DNA from: Povalibacter uvarum | Lineage (GTDB): Bacteria > Pseudomonadota > Gammaproteobacteria > Steroidobacterales > Steroidobacteraceae | Assembly (NCBI RefSeq): GCF_014202975.1 | Contig: NZ_JACHHZ010000005.1 | Coordinates: 558,001 to 622,000, forward strand | Reading direction: 5' to 3' | Length of the DNA: 64,000 nucleotides | Shown: positions 1-7,876 of the stretch, one piece after another | How positions within the stretch are numbered: the first letter of the stretch is position 1 | How the letters are laid out: each line of letters starts with the position of its first letter | Notes under the pieces: model-generated | What the model saw: only the letters and a program-made list of their open reading frames with translations | What the model was told of the DNA's origin: nothing | The model's database searches: none | Program-made: the position numbers and the translations under genes

Positions 1-4
1 GGAT

Positions 5-445
5 ATGACCGAAGAGATCAGCATCACTACCGACAAATCGCGCTTCGACGTCGACGCGATCCACGCCTTCCTGGCCAGTACTTACTGGTCGCCGGGACTT
101 CCTCGCGTCGTGCTGGAGAAGGCGATTGCGAACTCGCTGTGCTTCGGCCTGTTCAGCGGCTCGAAGCAGATCGGCTTTGCACGCGTCACCACGGACAAGG
201 CGACGTTCGCGTATCTCGCGGACGTCTACGTGCTGGATGAGTATCGCGGCCAGGGACTGTCGAAGCGCCTCATGACGACGATCCTGGCGCATCCCGATCT
301 GCAGGGCCTGCGACGCTTCATGCTCGCAACGCGCGATGCCCATGGTCTTTACCGCCAGTTCGGTTTCAAACCGCCCGCCAATCCGGACGCGCTGATGGAA
401 ATTCACCGGCCCGATGTCTATCGCAGCGCGGGGCAGGCGACATGA
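5..445 (+). CDS. GNAT family N-acetyltransferase
   Basis: A 146-residue single-domain acetyltransferase of the GNAT superfamily, which moves an acetyl group from acetyl-CoA to an amine; the substrate cannot be told. The acetyl-CoA pyrophosphate loop is visible as DEYRGQGLSKRLM (about residues 78-90), and the C-terminal LYRQFGF (115-121) is the usual GNAT strand-turn. The ATG lies at the very edge of the window with a short GGA in front, so an upstream start cannot be excluded. Its stop overlaps the ATG of the next gene by 4 bases (ATGA), so the two are probably translationally coupled. Confidence 0.85.
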   Translation: MTEEISITTDKSRFDVDAIHAFLASTYWSPGLPRVVLEKAIANSLCFGLFSGSKQIGFARVTTDKATFAYLADVYVLDEYRGQGLSKRLMTTILAHPDLQGLRRFMLATRDAHGLYRQFGFKPPANPDALMEIHRPDVYRSAGQAT

Positions 446-843
446 TCGCGGGCGGTTGCGCATGTGGACGCGTTCGCTACGAATCGACGGGCGAAGCGGA
501 GTTCAGCGTCATCTGTCACTGCCGGGATTGCCAGAGAGCGTCAGGTACAGCCGGCGTGCCGGTAATGGGCGTGCCGCGATCCGGGTTTCGGGTGACGGGC
601 GATCCCGCGAAGTACGTCAGCCGGGGCGGCAGCGGCCAGGATGCAATCCGTCATTTCTGTCCCCACTGCGGCAGCCTGCTTTTCGGGGCACCCCAGGTGA
701 TCCCTGACACCATCACGATTTACGTCGGCAGTCTCGACGACCCTTCCGTCTTCAAGCCTGACCTCGCGATGTTCACGCGGGACCGGCCGCAATGGGGTCG
801 GCTGTCGGGCGAGCTCGTGGAGGTCGAGACCGCCCCGGAATAG
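442..843 (+). CDS. GFA/CENP-V family zinc protein
   Basis: A 133-residue protein of the GFA (glutathione-dependent formaldehyde-activating enzyme-like) family. The family's zinc-binding cysteines are all present: CxC at C6/C8, a cluster C25/C27/C30 (ICHCRDCQ), and CxxC at C73/C76 (FCPHCGS). The fold is well supported. The formaldehyde-glutathione activity of the name is proven for few members and should not be assumed. It is coupled to the upstream acetyltransferase by an ATGA overlap and followed by a palindromic repeat. Confidence 0.88.
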   Translation: MIAGGCACGRVRYESTGEAEFSVICHCRDCQRASGTAGVPVMGVPRSGFRVTGDPAKYVSRGGSGQDAIRHFCPHCGSLLFGAPQVIPDTITIYVGSLDDPSVFKPDLAMFTRDRPQWGRLSGELVEVETAPE

Positions 844-849
844 CATCGG

Positions 850-908
850 TCATTCCCGCGCACGCGGGAACCCATTCCGGATGTATTCCCGCCTGCGCGG
901 GAATGACG
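850..908. repeat. Palindromic repeat, family A (dRS3/REP-like), two hairpins
   Basis: Two short palindromes of the form ATTCCCGCN..NGCGGGAAT lie side by side between the GFA gene and the phosphoribosyltransferase gene. Each can form a stem of 8-9 bp. The same element recurs in at least eight other intergenic sites of this window. Confidence 0.85.
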
Positions 909-953
909 ATGCCGGTTAGAATCCTCCACCCATTCCGCCCCCCGGACCCTCCC

Positions 954-1535
954 TTGAGCGCCGAACACATCGAAAAGACCTTCATTTCCGCGGAATCGCT
1001 GCTGCGGGACTCCATGGAGCTCGGGCTGCGGGTGGTGCGCAGCGGCTTCAATCCGTCGTTCCTCGTGGGGATCTGGCGTGGCGGTGCGCCGATCGGCATC
1101 AGCGTTCAGGAAGTGCTCGAGTACAACGGGATCGAGTGCGATCACATTTCGATCCGCACGTCCTCGTACACCGGCATCGACAAGCAGTCGAAAACCGTTC
1201 GCGTGCACGCCGTCGACTATCTCGTGTCGCAGCTGACGTTCGAAGATCGGCTGCTGCTGATCGATGACGTCTTCGACTCGGGCCGCAGTCTCGAGGCGAT
1301 CATCGCGGAACTCACCAAGCGCTGTCGTCGCAACCTGCCCGAACAGATCCGCATCGCGACGGTGTACTACAAGCCGTCACGCAACCGCAGCGCGCTCACC
1401 CCGGACTTCTACGTTCGCGCCACTGATCAGTGGCTCGTGTTCCCGCACGAAGTGCAGGGGCTGACACGTGAAGAGATCCTGAAGCACAAGCCCGTGGATG
1501 AGACGTTCTTTACGGCGAGGTCGGACGGGAAGTAG
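954..1535 (+). CDS. Phosphoribosyltransferase (hypoxanthine PRT-like)
   Basis: A type I phosphoribosyltransferase of 193 residues from the chosen start. The PRPP-binding loop is clear: LLLIDDVFDSG (about residues 101-111), two acidic residues followed by a small flexible loop. This class transfers phosphoribose from PRPP to a purine base; xanthine-guanine and hypoxanthine enzymes are the closest in layout, but the base is not determined. The TTG at 954 gives an N-terminus MSAEHIEKTFIS that starts just before the first helix. An ATG at 909 is in frame but touches the repeat at 850-908, so it is less likely. It could serve purine salvage, although it is not in the purine operon. Confidence 0.82.
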   Translation: MSAEHIEKTFISAESLLRDSMELGLRVVRSGFNPSFLVGIWRGGAPIGISVQEVLEYNGIECDHISIRTSSYTGIDKQSKTVRVHAVDYLVSQLTFEDRLLLIDDVFDSGRSLEAIIAELTKRCRRNLPEQIRIATVYYKPSRNRSALTPDFYVRATDQWLVFPHEVQGLTREEILKHKPVDETFFTARSDGK

Positions 1536-1591
1536 GTGGGAGAGCCGCTGGCCGTTAGCCAGCTAGCCGGTTAGCCAGAGGCGGTGTCTCT

Positions 1592-1658
1592 GTCATGCCC
1601 GCGAAAGCGGGCATCCATGCCCTATCTCGGATGGATTCCCGCTTTCGCGGGAATGACG
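1592..1658. repeat. Inverted repeat pair, family A, between convergent genes
   Basis: Two 27-base arms (GTCATGCCCGCGAAAGCGGG... and its near-perfect reverse complement) flank a 13-base centre. Each arm is itself a palindrome, so the unit can fold either as two small hairpins or one long one. It sits between the convergent phosphoribosyltransferase and S9 peptidase genes and may terminate both. Confidence 0.85.
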
Positions 1659-1677
1659 CGAACGGCTGGCAGGCTCC

Positions 1678-3789
1678 TCACTGTTGCAACCACTTCTCCA
1701 GCCACTGCGCCACTTCCTTGTAGAACTGCCGGCTGTTCTCCCCCGACAGAATCCAGTGATTCTCGTCCGGGAACACCACCAGCCTGCTTTCGATCTGCTG
1801 GCGCTGCAGCGCTGTCCAGTACTCGAGTGAGTTGTTCAGCGGGACGCGGAAGTCCCGTTCGCCGATCGTGACGAGCACCGGGGTGCGCCAGTTGGGCGCG
1901 TACCGGATCGGGTTGTGCTCGCTCCACACTTCGGGCTTCAGCCACGGCGGCGATCCCATGTTCGCTTCGCGCGAGTAGGCGACGTCGCTCGTTCCCCACT
2001 GGGCTTCGAGATTCACGAGGCCCGCGTGGCTGATGAGGCAGCGATAGCGGGTCGTCGTTCCCTGCAGCCAGTTGGCGAGGTGGCCGCCGTAGCTGGCGCC
2101 GGAGGCGCACTGACGCGAACCGTCGATGAAGCTGTAACGCGCGATCGCTTCGTCGGCGGCTTGATTGATCTCATCAGCGGGGCCTTTGAACGGATCGCCC
2201 TGGATGCCCTGCGCGAAGGCTTCGCCGAAGCCGGTCGAGCCCGTGTAGTTGGTCGTCAGGACGACATAGCCCGGGGATGCGAGCAGGTGATAGTTCCAGC
2301 GCAGGCTGAGGCTGTCGCGCGACATCGTGTGAGGTCCGCCGTGGATCACGACGAGCAGCGGGTACTTCTTCGACGGATCGAAATTCGCCGGACGCACGAT
2401 CATGTTGTGGATCTTCTTGCCCGGTGACGCCTTGCTGTCGAACCAGAAGTGTTCGACCGGTGAGAGGTCGAGCGCAGCGGCCTTGTCGATCGCGAAGCGC
2501 GACAGCAGGCGATGCGTACCTTTCTGGAGATCGATGCGCGCGATCTCCGGCGGAGTCACCGCGCTCTCGAAGTTCGCGAGCAGCACGGGCTGACCCGAGC
2601 GGTCGGCGCCGGAAAGATTGTTGTACATGCCGGCCGGCAGATCGAACGCGAGCTTCGCTTCGCCCCCCTGGTGCGAGCCGCGATAGAGCTTGATGAGCCC
2701 GGCATCTTCAGCGAGCAGGTAGACGTCGCGATTGTTCGGAGCGATCGTGAAACTGATCGCTTCGCGCACGCCGGTGGGAATGATCGGTGTACGCGGCTTC
2801 GCGGACGGCCAGTCGAGAACGCCGATGCGCGTCGAATTGTAGACGCGTGCAGTTCGCGGTTCGAAAAATGCGTAGAGCGTCTTGCCGTCCGGGCTGAAGC
2901 GCGGCTCGGCCCAGCTGTCGCCGCCCTCAGGAGAGTCCTTGCCGGTGAGGCGACGTGGTTCGCCACCCGTGGCGGCGACCTGCCAGAGCTCCGAGTTCGT
3001 GAAATCGAACGCGCTGCGGTTCGCGTTGCGGGTTGCCGAGAAGACGATCGACTGTCCATCCGGTGTCCATACGACGTCGAGCTCGCTGCCGCCCTGAGTC
3101 GTGCGCGCAGCGAAGCCAGGCTCGTGCACGAGCTTGGAATCGGCCAGCAGGTCGCGGGGATCGTTCTGCCCGATCGTCTGCACGATCACGCGTACGTCAC
3201 GTTCCGGCAGCCACTTGTCCCAGTTGCGGATCGGGAAGCTCGTATACGTGCGCACGTTGTACTTGCGCGATTTCTCTTCCTCGACGAGGCGCTTGCTGTC
3301 GGCGTCGTTCCTCGAGCCCGGAGGGACCTCGGTCGTGAACGCGATGCGTGTGCCATCCGGCGAGAATTTCGGCAGACGCGCGCCAGTGCTGATCGTGGTC
3401 GCGCGTTGCGCTTCACCGCCGCCCGCGATGTCGAGAATGTAGATCTGGTTGGCATCGTCGCCATCGCGCTTCGCCGCGAATGCGATGCGCTTGCCGTCCG
3501 CACTCCACGTTGCACCGGATTCCGCACTCCTGGAGTTCGTGAGGCGTCGTGGCGATGCACTGCCGTCGGTCGGGACGATCCAGAGATCCGCCGATTGATC
3601 ATCCGGCTTGTAAGCGGGCTCCGTGACGACGAACACCGCGAGCTTGCCGTCGGGACTGACGACGGGCGCGCCGACACGCGGCAGGAGCCACAGGTCTTCG
3701 TGCGTGATGGTCCGCTTCTGTTGGGCGAAGGCGGGAGAGGTGAAGGCAGTGACGCAGGCGAATGCGATGAAGCAGAGTCTGATTGTCAT
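1678..3789 (-). CDS. Exported S9 family peptidase (prolyl oligopeptidase/acylaminoacyl peptidase type)
   Basis: A 703-residue serine peptidase with an N-terminal signal peptide (cleavage expected near AFAQQ, residue 22-24), so it should act in the periplasm or outside. Residues about 40-400 hold beta-propeller (TolB/WD40-like) repeats of the type FSPDGTRIAF. Residues about 450-703 are the alpha/beta-hydrolase domain with the catalytic triad visible: Ser566 in GASYGG, Asp646 in GERDFRVP and His678 in DENHW. Length and order fit dipeptidyl/acylaminoacyl peptidases of family S9C. It lies 168 bp downstream of the purine operon, separated by a large inverted repeat, so it is probably a separate unit. 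Confidence 0.93.
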   Translation of the reverse strand: MTIRLCFIAFACVTAFTSPAFAQQKRTITHEDLWLLPRVGAPVVSPDGKLAVFVVTEPAYKPDDQSADLWIVPTDGSASPRRLTNSRSAESGATWSADGKRIAFAAKRDGDDANQIYILDIAGGGEAQRATTISTGARLPKFSPDGTRIAFTTEVPPGSRNDADSKRLVEEEKSRKYNVRTYTSFPIRNWDKWLPERDVRVIVQTIGQNDPRDLLADSKLVHEPGFAARTTQGGSELDVVWTPDGQSIVFSATRNANRSAFDFTNSELWQVAATGGEPRRLTGKDSPEGGDSWAEPRFSPDGKTLYAFFEPRTARVYNSTRIGVLDWPSAKPRTPIIPTGVREAISFTIAPNNRDVYLLAEDAGLIKLYRGSHQGGEAKLAFDLPAGMYNNLSGADRSGQPVLLANFESAVTPPEIARIDLQKGTHRLLSRFAIDKAAALDLSPVEHFWFDSKASPGKKIHNMIVRPANFDPSKKYPLLVVIHGGPHTMSRDSLSLRWNYHLLASPGYVVLTTNYTGSTGFGEAFAQGIQGDPFKGPADEINQAADEAIARYSFIDGSRQCASGASYGGHLANWLQGTTTRYRCLISHAGLVNLEAQWGTSDVAYSREANMGSPPWLKPEVWSEHNPIRYAPNWRTPVLVTIGERDFRVPLNNSLEYWTALQRQQIESRLVVFPDENHWILSGENSRQFYKEVAQWLEKWLQQ

Positions 3790-3818
3790 GGCGTACCCTG
3801 GAGATGGAACCCAAGAGG

Positions 3819-3928
3819 TTTCACACGGAGTTCACGGAGTGCATGACATCCGGCTGAAGCCGGACCCACAAACTAGAGGGGAGATCGCGCTTCTTGTTCT
3901 CCGTGATCTCCGTGAACTCCGTGTGAAA
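3819..3928. repeat. Family C inverted repeat with a nested REP half-element
   Basis: Outer arms TTTCACACGGAGTTCACGGA (from 3819) and CTCCGTGAACTCCGTGTGAA (ending 3927) face each other about 60-70 bases apart. Between them, 3845-3871 is half of the family B element (ATCCGGCTGAAGCCGGACCC). This is therefore one repeat inserted in, or fused with, another. The segment fills the gap between the S9 peptidase start and the end of the purine operon. Confidence 0.85.
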
Positions 3929-3957
3929 TTCCGGTCCTGAGTGTAGCCGAGCCGTCG

Positions 3958-5220
3958 TCAGCCGCGCAGCAGGTCGCAGAGACTCAGGGAAACCACGCAG
4001 GTTGCACGCTGCAGATCATTCAGGCGCAGGCACTCATCCGCCATGTGTCCGTTCGCTTCCTGCAGGGTGCGTGGGCCGGCGCCGTAAAGCACGGTGGGGA
4101 TGCCGGCCTGCGAGTAATGGCGTGCGTCCGTATACAAGGGCACGCCCGTACGTTCGATCGGCGTCTGGAAGATGCGGCTGCCGTGGCTGCGCAGCGACTC
4201 GATCACCTTCGCCGCGCCAGGCAGTTCGATCAGCGGCGCCGCGAGCAGGATGCGCTTGATGTCGACAGTGATCCCGGGTCGATTGGATACGGCCTTCTCG
4301 ATCAATGCGCGCAGTTCGGCCTCCGCGGTCGGCGGCGATTCTTCGGGAATGATCCGGCGATCGATGCGCAGCGTCACCCGGTCAGGCACGACGTTCGTGT
4401 TGATGCCGCCGGAGATCAGGCCGACGTTGATGGTCGCGCTGCCGATGCCGGGCACCGCCGACACGCGCGTCGCGAGTTCCTTCCGGTACGCATAGATCGC
4501 GTTCAGGACCTGGCTCGTCGCTTCGAGCGCATCGATGCCGGTGGAGGGAATCGCGGCATGGCCCGACTTCCCGTTGACGGTGACTTCGAGATGCAGGCAG
4601 CCGTTGTGCGCCGTCGTCACCGCGTAGGAAAAGCCGGCGCAGATGACGAGATCCGGACGGCTCAGCTTCTGTTCGAGCAGCCAGCGCGGGCCGATCTCGC
4701 CGCCGACTTCTTCGTCGTACGTGAGATGCAGTTCGACGGTGCCGTTCAGCTTGACGCCCTGCGCTTCAAGGTGGCGCAGCGCGAATATCGTCCACGTGTA
4801 GGTCGCGAAATCGGACTTGCTGACCGCAACGCCACGTCCCACCATGACCGGACCATGTTTCGGATCATCGACGATCTCGGCGCCGTAAGGATCGTGCGTC
4901 CAGCCGCGTCCGGGTGGAACGACATCGCCATGCGCGTTCAGCGCGATCGTCGGCCCGCCCTGGCCGAATTTTTCGCGCACGATCAGGCTGGTTGCCGAGA
5001 TCATGCCGTTCTCGCGCACGACGTCATCGGGGACGACGTGGCTCTCGACCTTGAATCCGAGGCCTTCGAGCAATACCTGCGCTCGGCGGGCGGCGGCGGC
5101 GCAATCGCCTGGCGGGTTGTCGCTCGGCACCTTGACGATCTCGGCGAGGAAGTCGCGTTCTTTCGCGAAGTCCTTCGCGACGAACTGGGTGACGAGAGTT
5201 TCGATGTCGGGCGTCGTCAT
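3958..5220 (-). CDS. M20 family metallohydrolase (ArgE/DapE-like), last gene of the purine operon
   Basis: A 420-residue member of the M20 family of binuclear zinc amidohydrolases. Visible motifs are H97 and D99 (NAHGDVVPPG) and the acid pair E170/E171 (YDEEVGGE). The family normally has an aspartate bridging both metals in a motif like GRGAADMKG; here the matching stretch is GRGVAVSKSD, with valine at that position. No signal peptide. Its ATG overlaps the stop of the allantoate amidohydrolase fusion by 4 bases. By position it is a candidate for a late ureide step such as ureidoglycolate or ureidoglycine hydrolysis, which other M20 enzymes perform; that is inference only. Confidence 0.85.
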   Translation of the reverse strand: MTTPDIETLVTQFVAKDFAKERDFLAEIVKVPSDNPPGDCAAAARRAQVLLEGLGFKVESHVVPDDVVRENGMISATSLIVREKFGQGGPTIALNAHGDVVPPGRGWTHDPYGAEIVDDPKHGPVMVGRGVAVSKSDFATYTWTIFALRHLEAQGVKLNGTVELHLTYDEEVGGEIGPRWLLEQKLSRPDLVICAGFSYAVTTAHNGCLHLEVTVNGKSGHAAIPSTGIDALEATSQVLNAIYAYRKELATRVSAVPGIGSATINVGLISGGINTNVVPDRVTLRIDRRIIPEESPPTAEAELRALIEKAVSNRPGITVDIKRILLAAPLIELPGAAKVIESLRSHGSRIFQTPIERTGVPLYTDARHYSQAGIPTVLYGAGPRTLQEANGHMADECLRLNDLQRATCVVSLSLCDLLRG

Positions 5221-6956
5221 GAGTCGCTTCCGAAGTGGAGCAGGAAATTCTCGAATGCCTTTGCGGCCAGCGCCGCATCGGCCGTCGTCATCGTCTCGTC
5301 AGGATGATGGCTGATGCCGTCGTTACCGCAGCGGACGAACAGCATGCCCATCGGTGTAATCTCGGCCATCTTCATCGCATCGTGACCGGCGCCGCTGGGC
5401 AAGTGGCGCGGCGAGGCATCGCCCATGACGCGCGAAATGCTTTGTGCCCACCGCTGCTGCATCGATGAATCGCACGGTGCCGCCGCGGCGCGCATCATGA
5501 GCTGCGTGTCGATCTCGACGTTGCGACGCTCCGCGATCTTTTCGATCTCCGCCAGCACGTCGGCCAGTGCGGTGTCGCGAGTTGCATCTTCGGGCGCGCG
5601 CAGGTCGAGCGTCAGATCGCAACGTCCGGGAATGACGTTGATCGCGCCGTTCGGCACATTCAGCCGACCGACGGTCCCGACGACCCCAGGCGTGGCCTTG
5701 CATCGCCGCTCGACAGCAAGAATGAGCTCGGCCGCCGCCGCGGCAGCGTCGCGACGCAAGTGCATCGGCACTGTGCCTGCGTGACCCGCAAGGCCTCTGA
5801 TGGTCACGCTGTACCTCACGCTGCCCGCGATACCTGTCACGACGCCGAGCGCTCGATCCTCGTCCAGGAGCACTGGGCCCTGTTCGATGTGAATCTCGAC
5901 GTAGCCGAGCAACTGCCGCGGATCGCGCTTGATCGCCGCAATGCCTGCCGGGTCGAGCCCCGCGCTGGTCATGGCTTCCCGCATCGTCGTGCCTGAACCG
6001 TCCTTGTTCTCGAGCCACGCCGGGTCGAACGAACCGGCGAGCGCACTGCTGCCGAGGAAGGTCGACTTGAAGCGCACGCCTTCTTCGTCGGCGAATCCCA
6101 CGATCTCGAGATCGAAAGGGAGCTGCTTGCCGCGCTGGCGCAGCTCGAGTGCGACCGCGATCGGCAGCACGACACCCAGGCGGCCATCGAACCGACCGCT
6201 GTTGATGACGGTGTCATAGTGGGAGCCGATGATCAGTGTCTTCGCGTTGCCCGCATTGGATCGCAGCCGCCCGACGACGTTACCGACGGCGTCGATATGA
6301 GTCTCGAGATTCGCGGCCAGCATCCAGTCCCGGATACGGTCCGCAGCGGCGATGTGCGGCGGTGTGAGATAGGAACAGGTCAGTGCGTCGGGATCTTCGG
6401 AGAGGTGCGCGAGTTCCTCGAGCATGCCCATGATCTCGGCGCCATACGGCGATGCGACGCGCTCCGCAAGCCGGAATCCGGCGATGCGGCCGATCTGCGC
6501 AAGCGCGGTCTCGCCTTCGACCGACGGATCGTTTCCGAGCCGCTGCTCCATGGCGCGGATGATCGACGCAGGGGTGTGACCGCGAACCGCGAGGATGAAG
6601 GGGAAAGCGAAGCGTTCGCGGTACTCGGCATTCAGTTCGTGCAGACGGGCGAACTCTTCTGGCGTGCAGGAGTCCAGGCCCGCGCCTCTCTGTTCGCGCG
6701 TCGACTCGACGGTGAGCTCTTTGCGGATCGCAGCCTTGCCAGCGAGTTCCGGGTGGGCGCGAATGAGCGCCAGTTGTTCATCGAGATCCGCTGTCGCAAC
6801 GACCGTACGCATCGCTTGCAACAAGTGCGCGCGTGAAAGGAACGGGCGCGCGACTTCGACGCGAGTCGCGACCCACGGCGAATGTTCGAAGATGCCGTCG
6901 AGCGCGGCAACGAACTCCGCGGGTGAGGCCTGGTTGAGCTGATCAAGTGTGATCAT
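5217..6956 (-). CDS. Fused OHCU decarboxylase (UraD) - allantoate amidohydrolase (AllC-like)
   Basis: A 579-residue two-domain protein. Residues 1-165 match OHCU decarboxylase, which makes S-allantoin from 2-oxo-4-hydroxy-4-carboxy-5-ureidoimidazoline: the HPELAGK motif (H68) and STREQRGAGLD (85-95) are intact. Residues about 170-579 are an M20 allantoate amidohydrolase/beta-ureidopropionase-type domain with metal ligands H246, D248 (SHYDT), D257 (RFDG) and E291/E292 (DEEGVRF). It starts at the ATG overlapping the allantoinase stop by 4 bases and ends overlapping the next gene by 4 bases. The domains catalyse the steps before and after allantoinase, which is encoded just upstream. Separate genes are the commoner arrangement. 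Confidence 0.93.
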   Translation of the reverse strand: MITLDQLNQASPAEFVAALDGIFEHSPWVATRVEVARPFLSRAHLLQAMRTVVATADLDEQLALIRAHPELAGKAAIRKELTVESTREQRGAGLDSCTPEEFARLHELNAEYRERFAFPFILAVRGHTPASIIRAMEQRLGNDPSVEGETALAQIGRIAGFRLAERVASPYGAEIMGMLEELAHLSEDPDALTCSYLTPPHIAAADRIRDWMLAANLETHIDAVGNVVGRLRSNAGNAKTLIIGSHYDTVINSGRFDGRLGVVLPIAVALELRQRGKQLPFDLEIVGFADEEGVRFKSTFLGSSALAGSFDPAWLENKDGSGTTMREAMTSAGLDPAGIAAIKRDPRQLLGYVEIHIEQGPVLLDEDRALGVVTGIAGSVRYSVTIRGLAGHAGTVPMHLRRDAAAAAAELILAVERRCKATPGVVGTVGRLNVPNGAINVIPGRCDLTLDLRAPEDATRDTALADVLAEIEKIAERRNVEIDTQLMMRAAAAPCDSSMQQRWAQSISRVMGDASPRHLPSGAGHDAMKMAEITPMGMLFVRCGNDGISHHPDETMTTADAALAAKAFENFLLHFGSDS

Positions 6957-7876
6957 GCGGGGTGGGTCGCTATCCAGTGTCGTGCGATATCGATGCGCCG
7001 ACAGATCCAGACCTTGTCGTGCGACTGAGCGTAGTCGAGGAAGCGTTCGAGCGACGCCAGCCGCGCCGGTCTGCCTATGATGCGGCTGTGCAGTCCGATC
7101 GACAGCATCTTGGGACGGTCGAGCCCTTGCGGGTCGCCCTCGAGATACAGCGTGTCGAAAGCGTCTTTCAGATAGTCGAAGAACTGCGTACCCGAGTTGA
7201 ACCCCTGGGCTGTCGCGAAGCGCATGTCGTTGGTGTCGAGCGTGTAGGGCACGACGAGATGCGCTCCAGTGCCGCGAGACGTTGCCACTCGCGTCCAGTA
7301 CGGCAGGTCGTCGGCATACGAATCCGCGTCGTAGACGAAGCCGCCGTGCTCGACGATCAGTCGACGAGTGTTCGGGCTGTCGCGACCGGTGTACCAGCCA
7401 AGCGGGGCGGTGCCGGTGACTTCGCGCAGGATCGAGACGGCTTCCTCGATGTGACTGCTCTCGGTCGCTGCGTCGATCTGCTGATAGCTGATCCAGCGCA
7501 GGCCGTGACACGCAATCTCGTGACCGAGTTCCGCGAACGCAGCCGCCGCTTCCCTGTGTCGCTGCAATGCCATGGCGACTGCGAAGATCGTCAACGGCAG
7601 CTTTCGCTTCTCGAATGCGCGCAACACGCGCCAGAGTCCGGCGCGCGAGCCGTATTCGTAGAGCGATTCCATGCTCAGGTGCCGCATGGGGAACGCCTGT
7701 GCGCCGATGATCTCGGACAGGAATGTTTCGGACGCCGCATCGCCGTGAAGCACGGAGTTCTCCGCGCCCTCTTCGTGATTGAGCACGAACTGCAATGCGA
7801 TGCGCGCGCCGCCCGGCCACCGTGCGTGTGGTGGCGAGCGGCCGTAGCCGATGAGATCTCGCGGATAGGGTTTCAT
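6953..7876 (-). CDS. puuE: Allantoinase PuuE (polysaccharide-deacetylase fold)
   Basis: A 307-residue allantoinase of the PuuE type, which opens the hydantoin ring of allantoin to allantoate and is unrelated to metal-dependent AllB. The N-terminus MKPYPRDLIGYG, the stretch QFVLNHEEGAENSVLHGD and the ACHGLRW motif are characteristic of PuuE. The family has the NodB/polysaccharide deacetylase fold. No signal peptide, so cytoplasmic. Start and stop overlap the guanine deaminase and the UraD fusion genes by 4 bases each, which places it firmly in the ureide operon. Confidence 0.95.
   Translation of the reverse strand: MKPYPRDLIGYGRSPPHARWPGGARIALQFVLNHEEGAENSVLHGDAASETFLSEIIGAQAFPMRHLSMESLYEYGSRAGLWRVLRAFEKRKLPLTIFAVAMALQRHREAAAAFAELGHEIACHGLRWISYQQIDAATESSHIEEAVSILREVTGTAPLGWYTGRDSPNTRRLIVEHGGFVYDADSYADDLPYWTRVATSRGTGAHLVVPYTLDTNDMRFATAQGFNSGTQFFDYLKDAFDTLYLEGDPQGLDRPKMLSIGLHSRIIGRPARLASLERFLDYAQSHDKVWICRRIDIARHWIATHPA

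Noticed and set aside
2512-3846. Plus-strand frame opposite the S9 peptidase, and similar ones opposite the M20 and adenosine deaminase genes.
   Set aside because: Antisense shadows of GC-rich coding sequence; no ribosome site, no family features.
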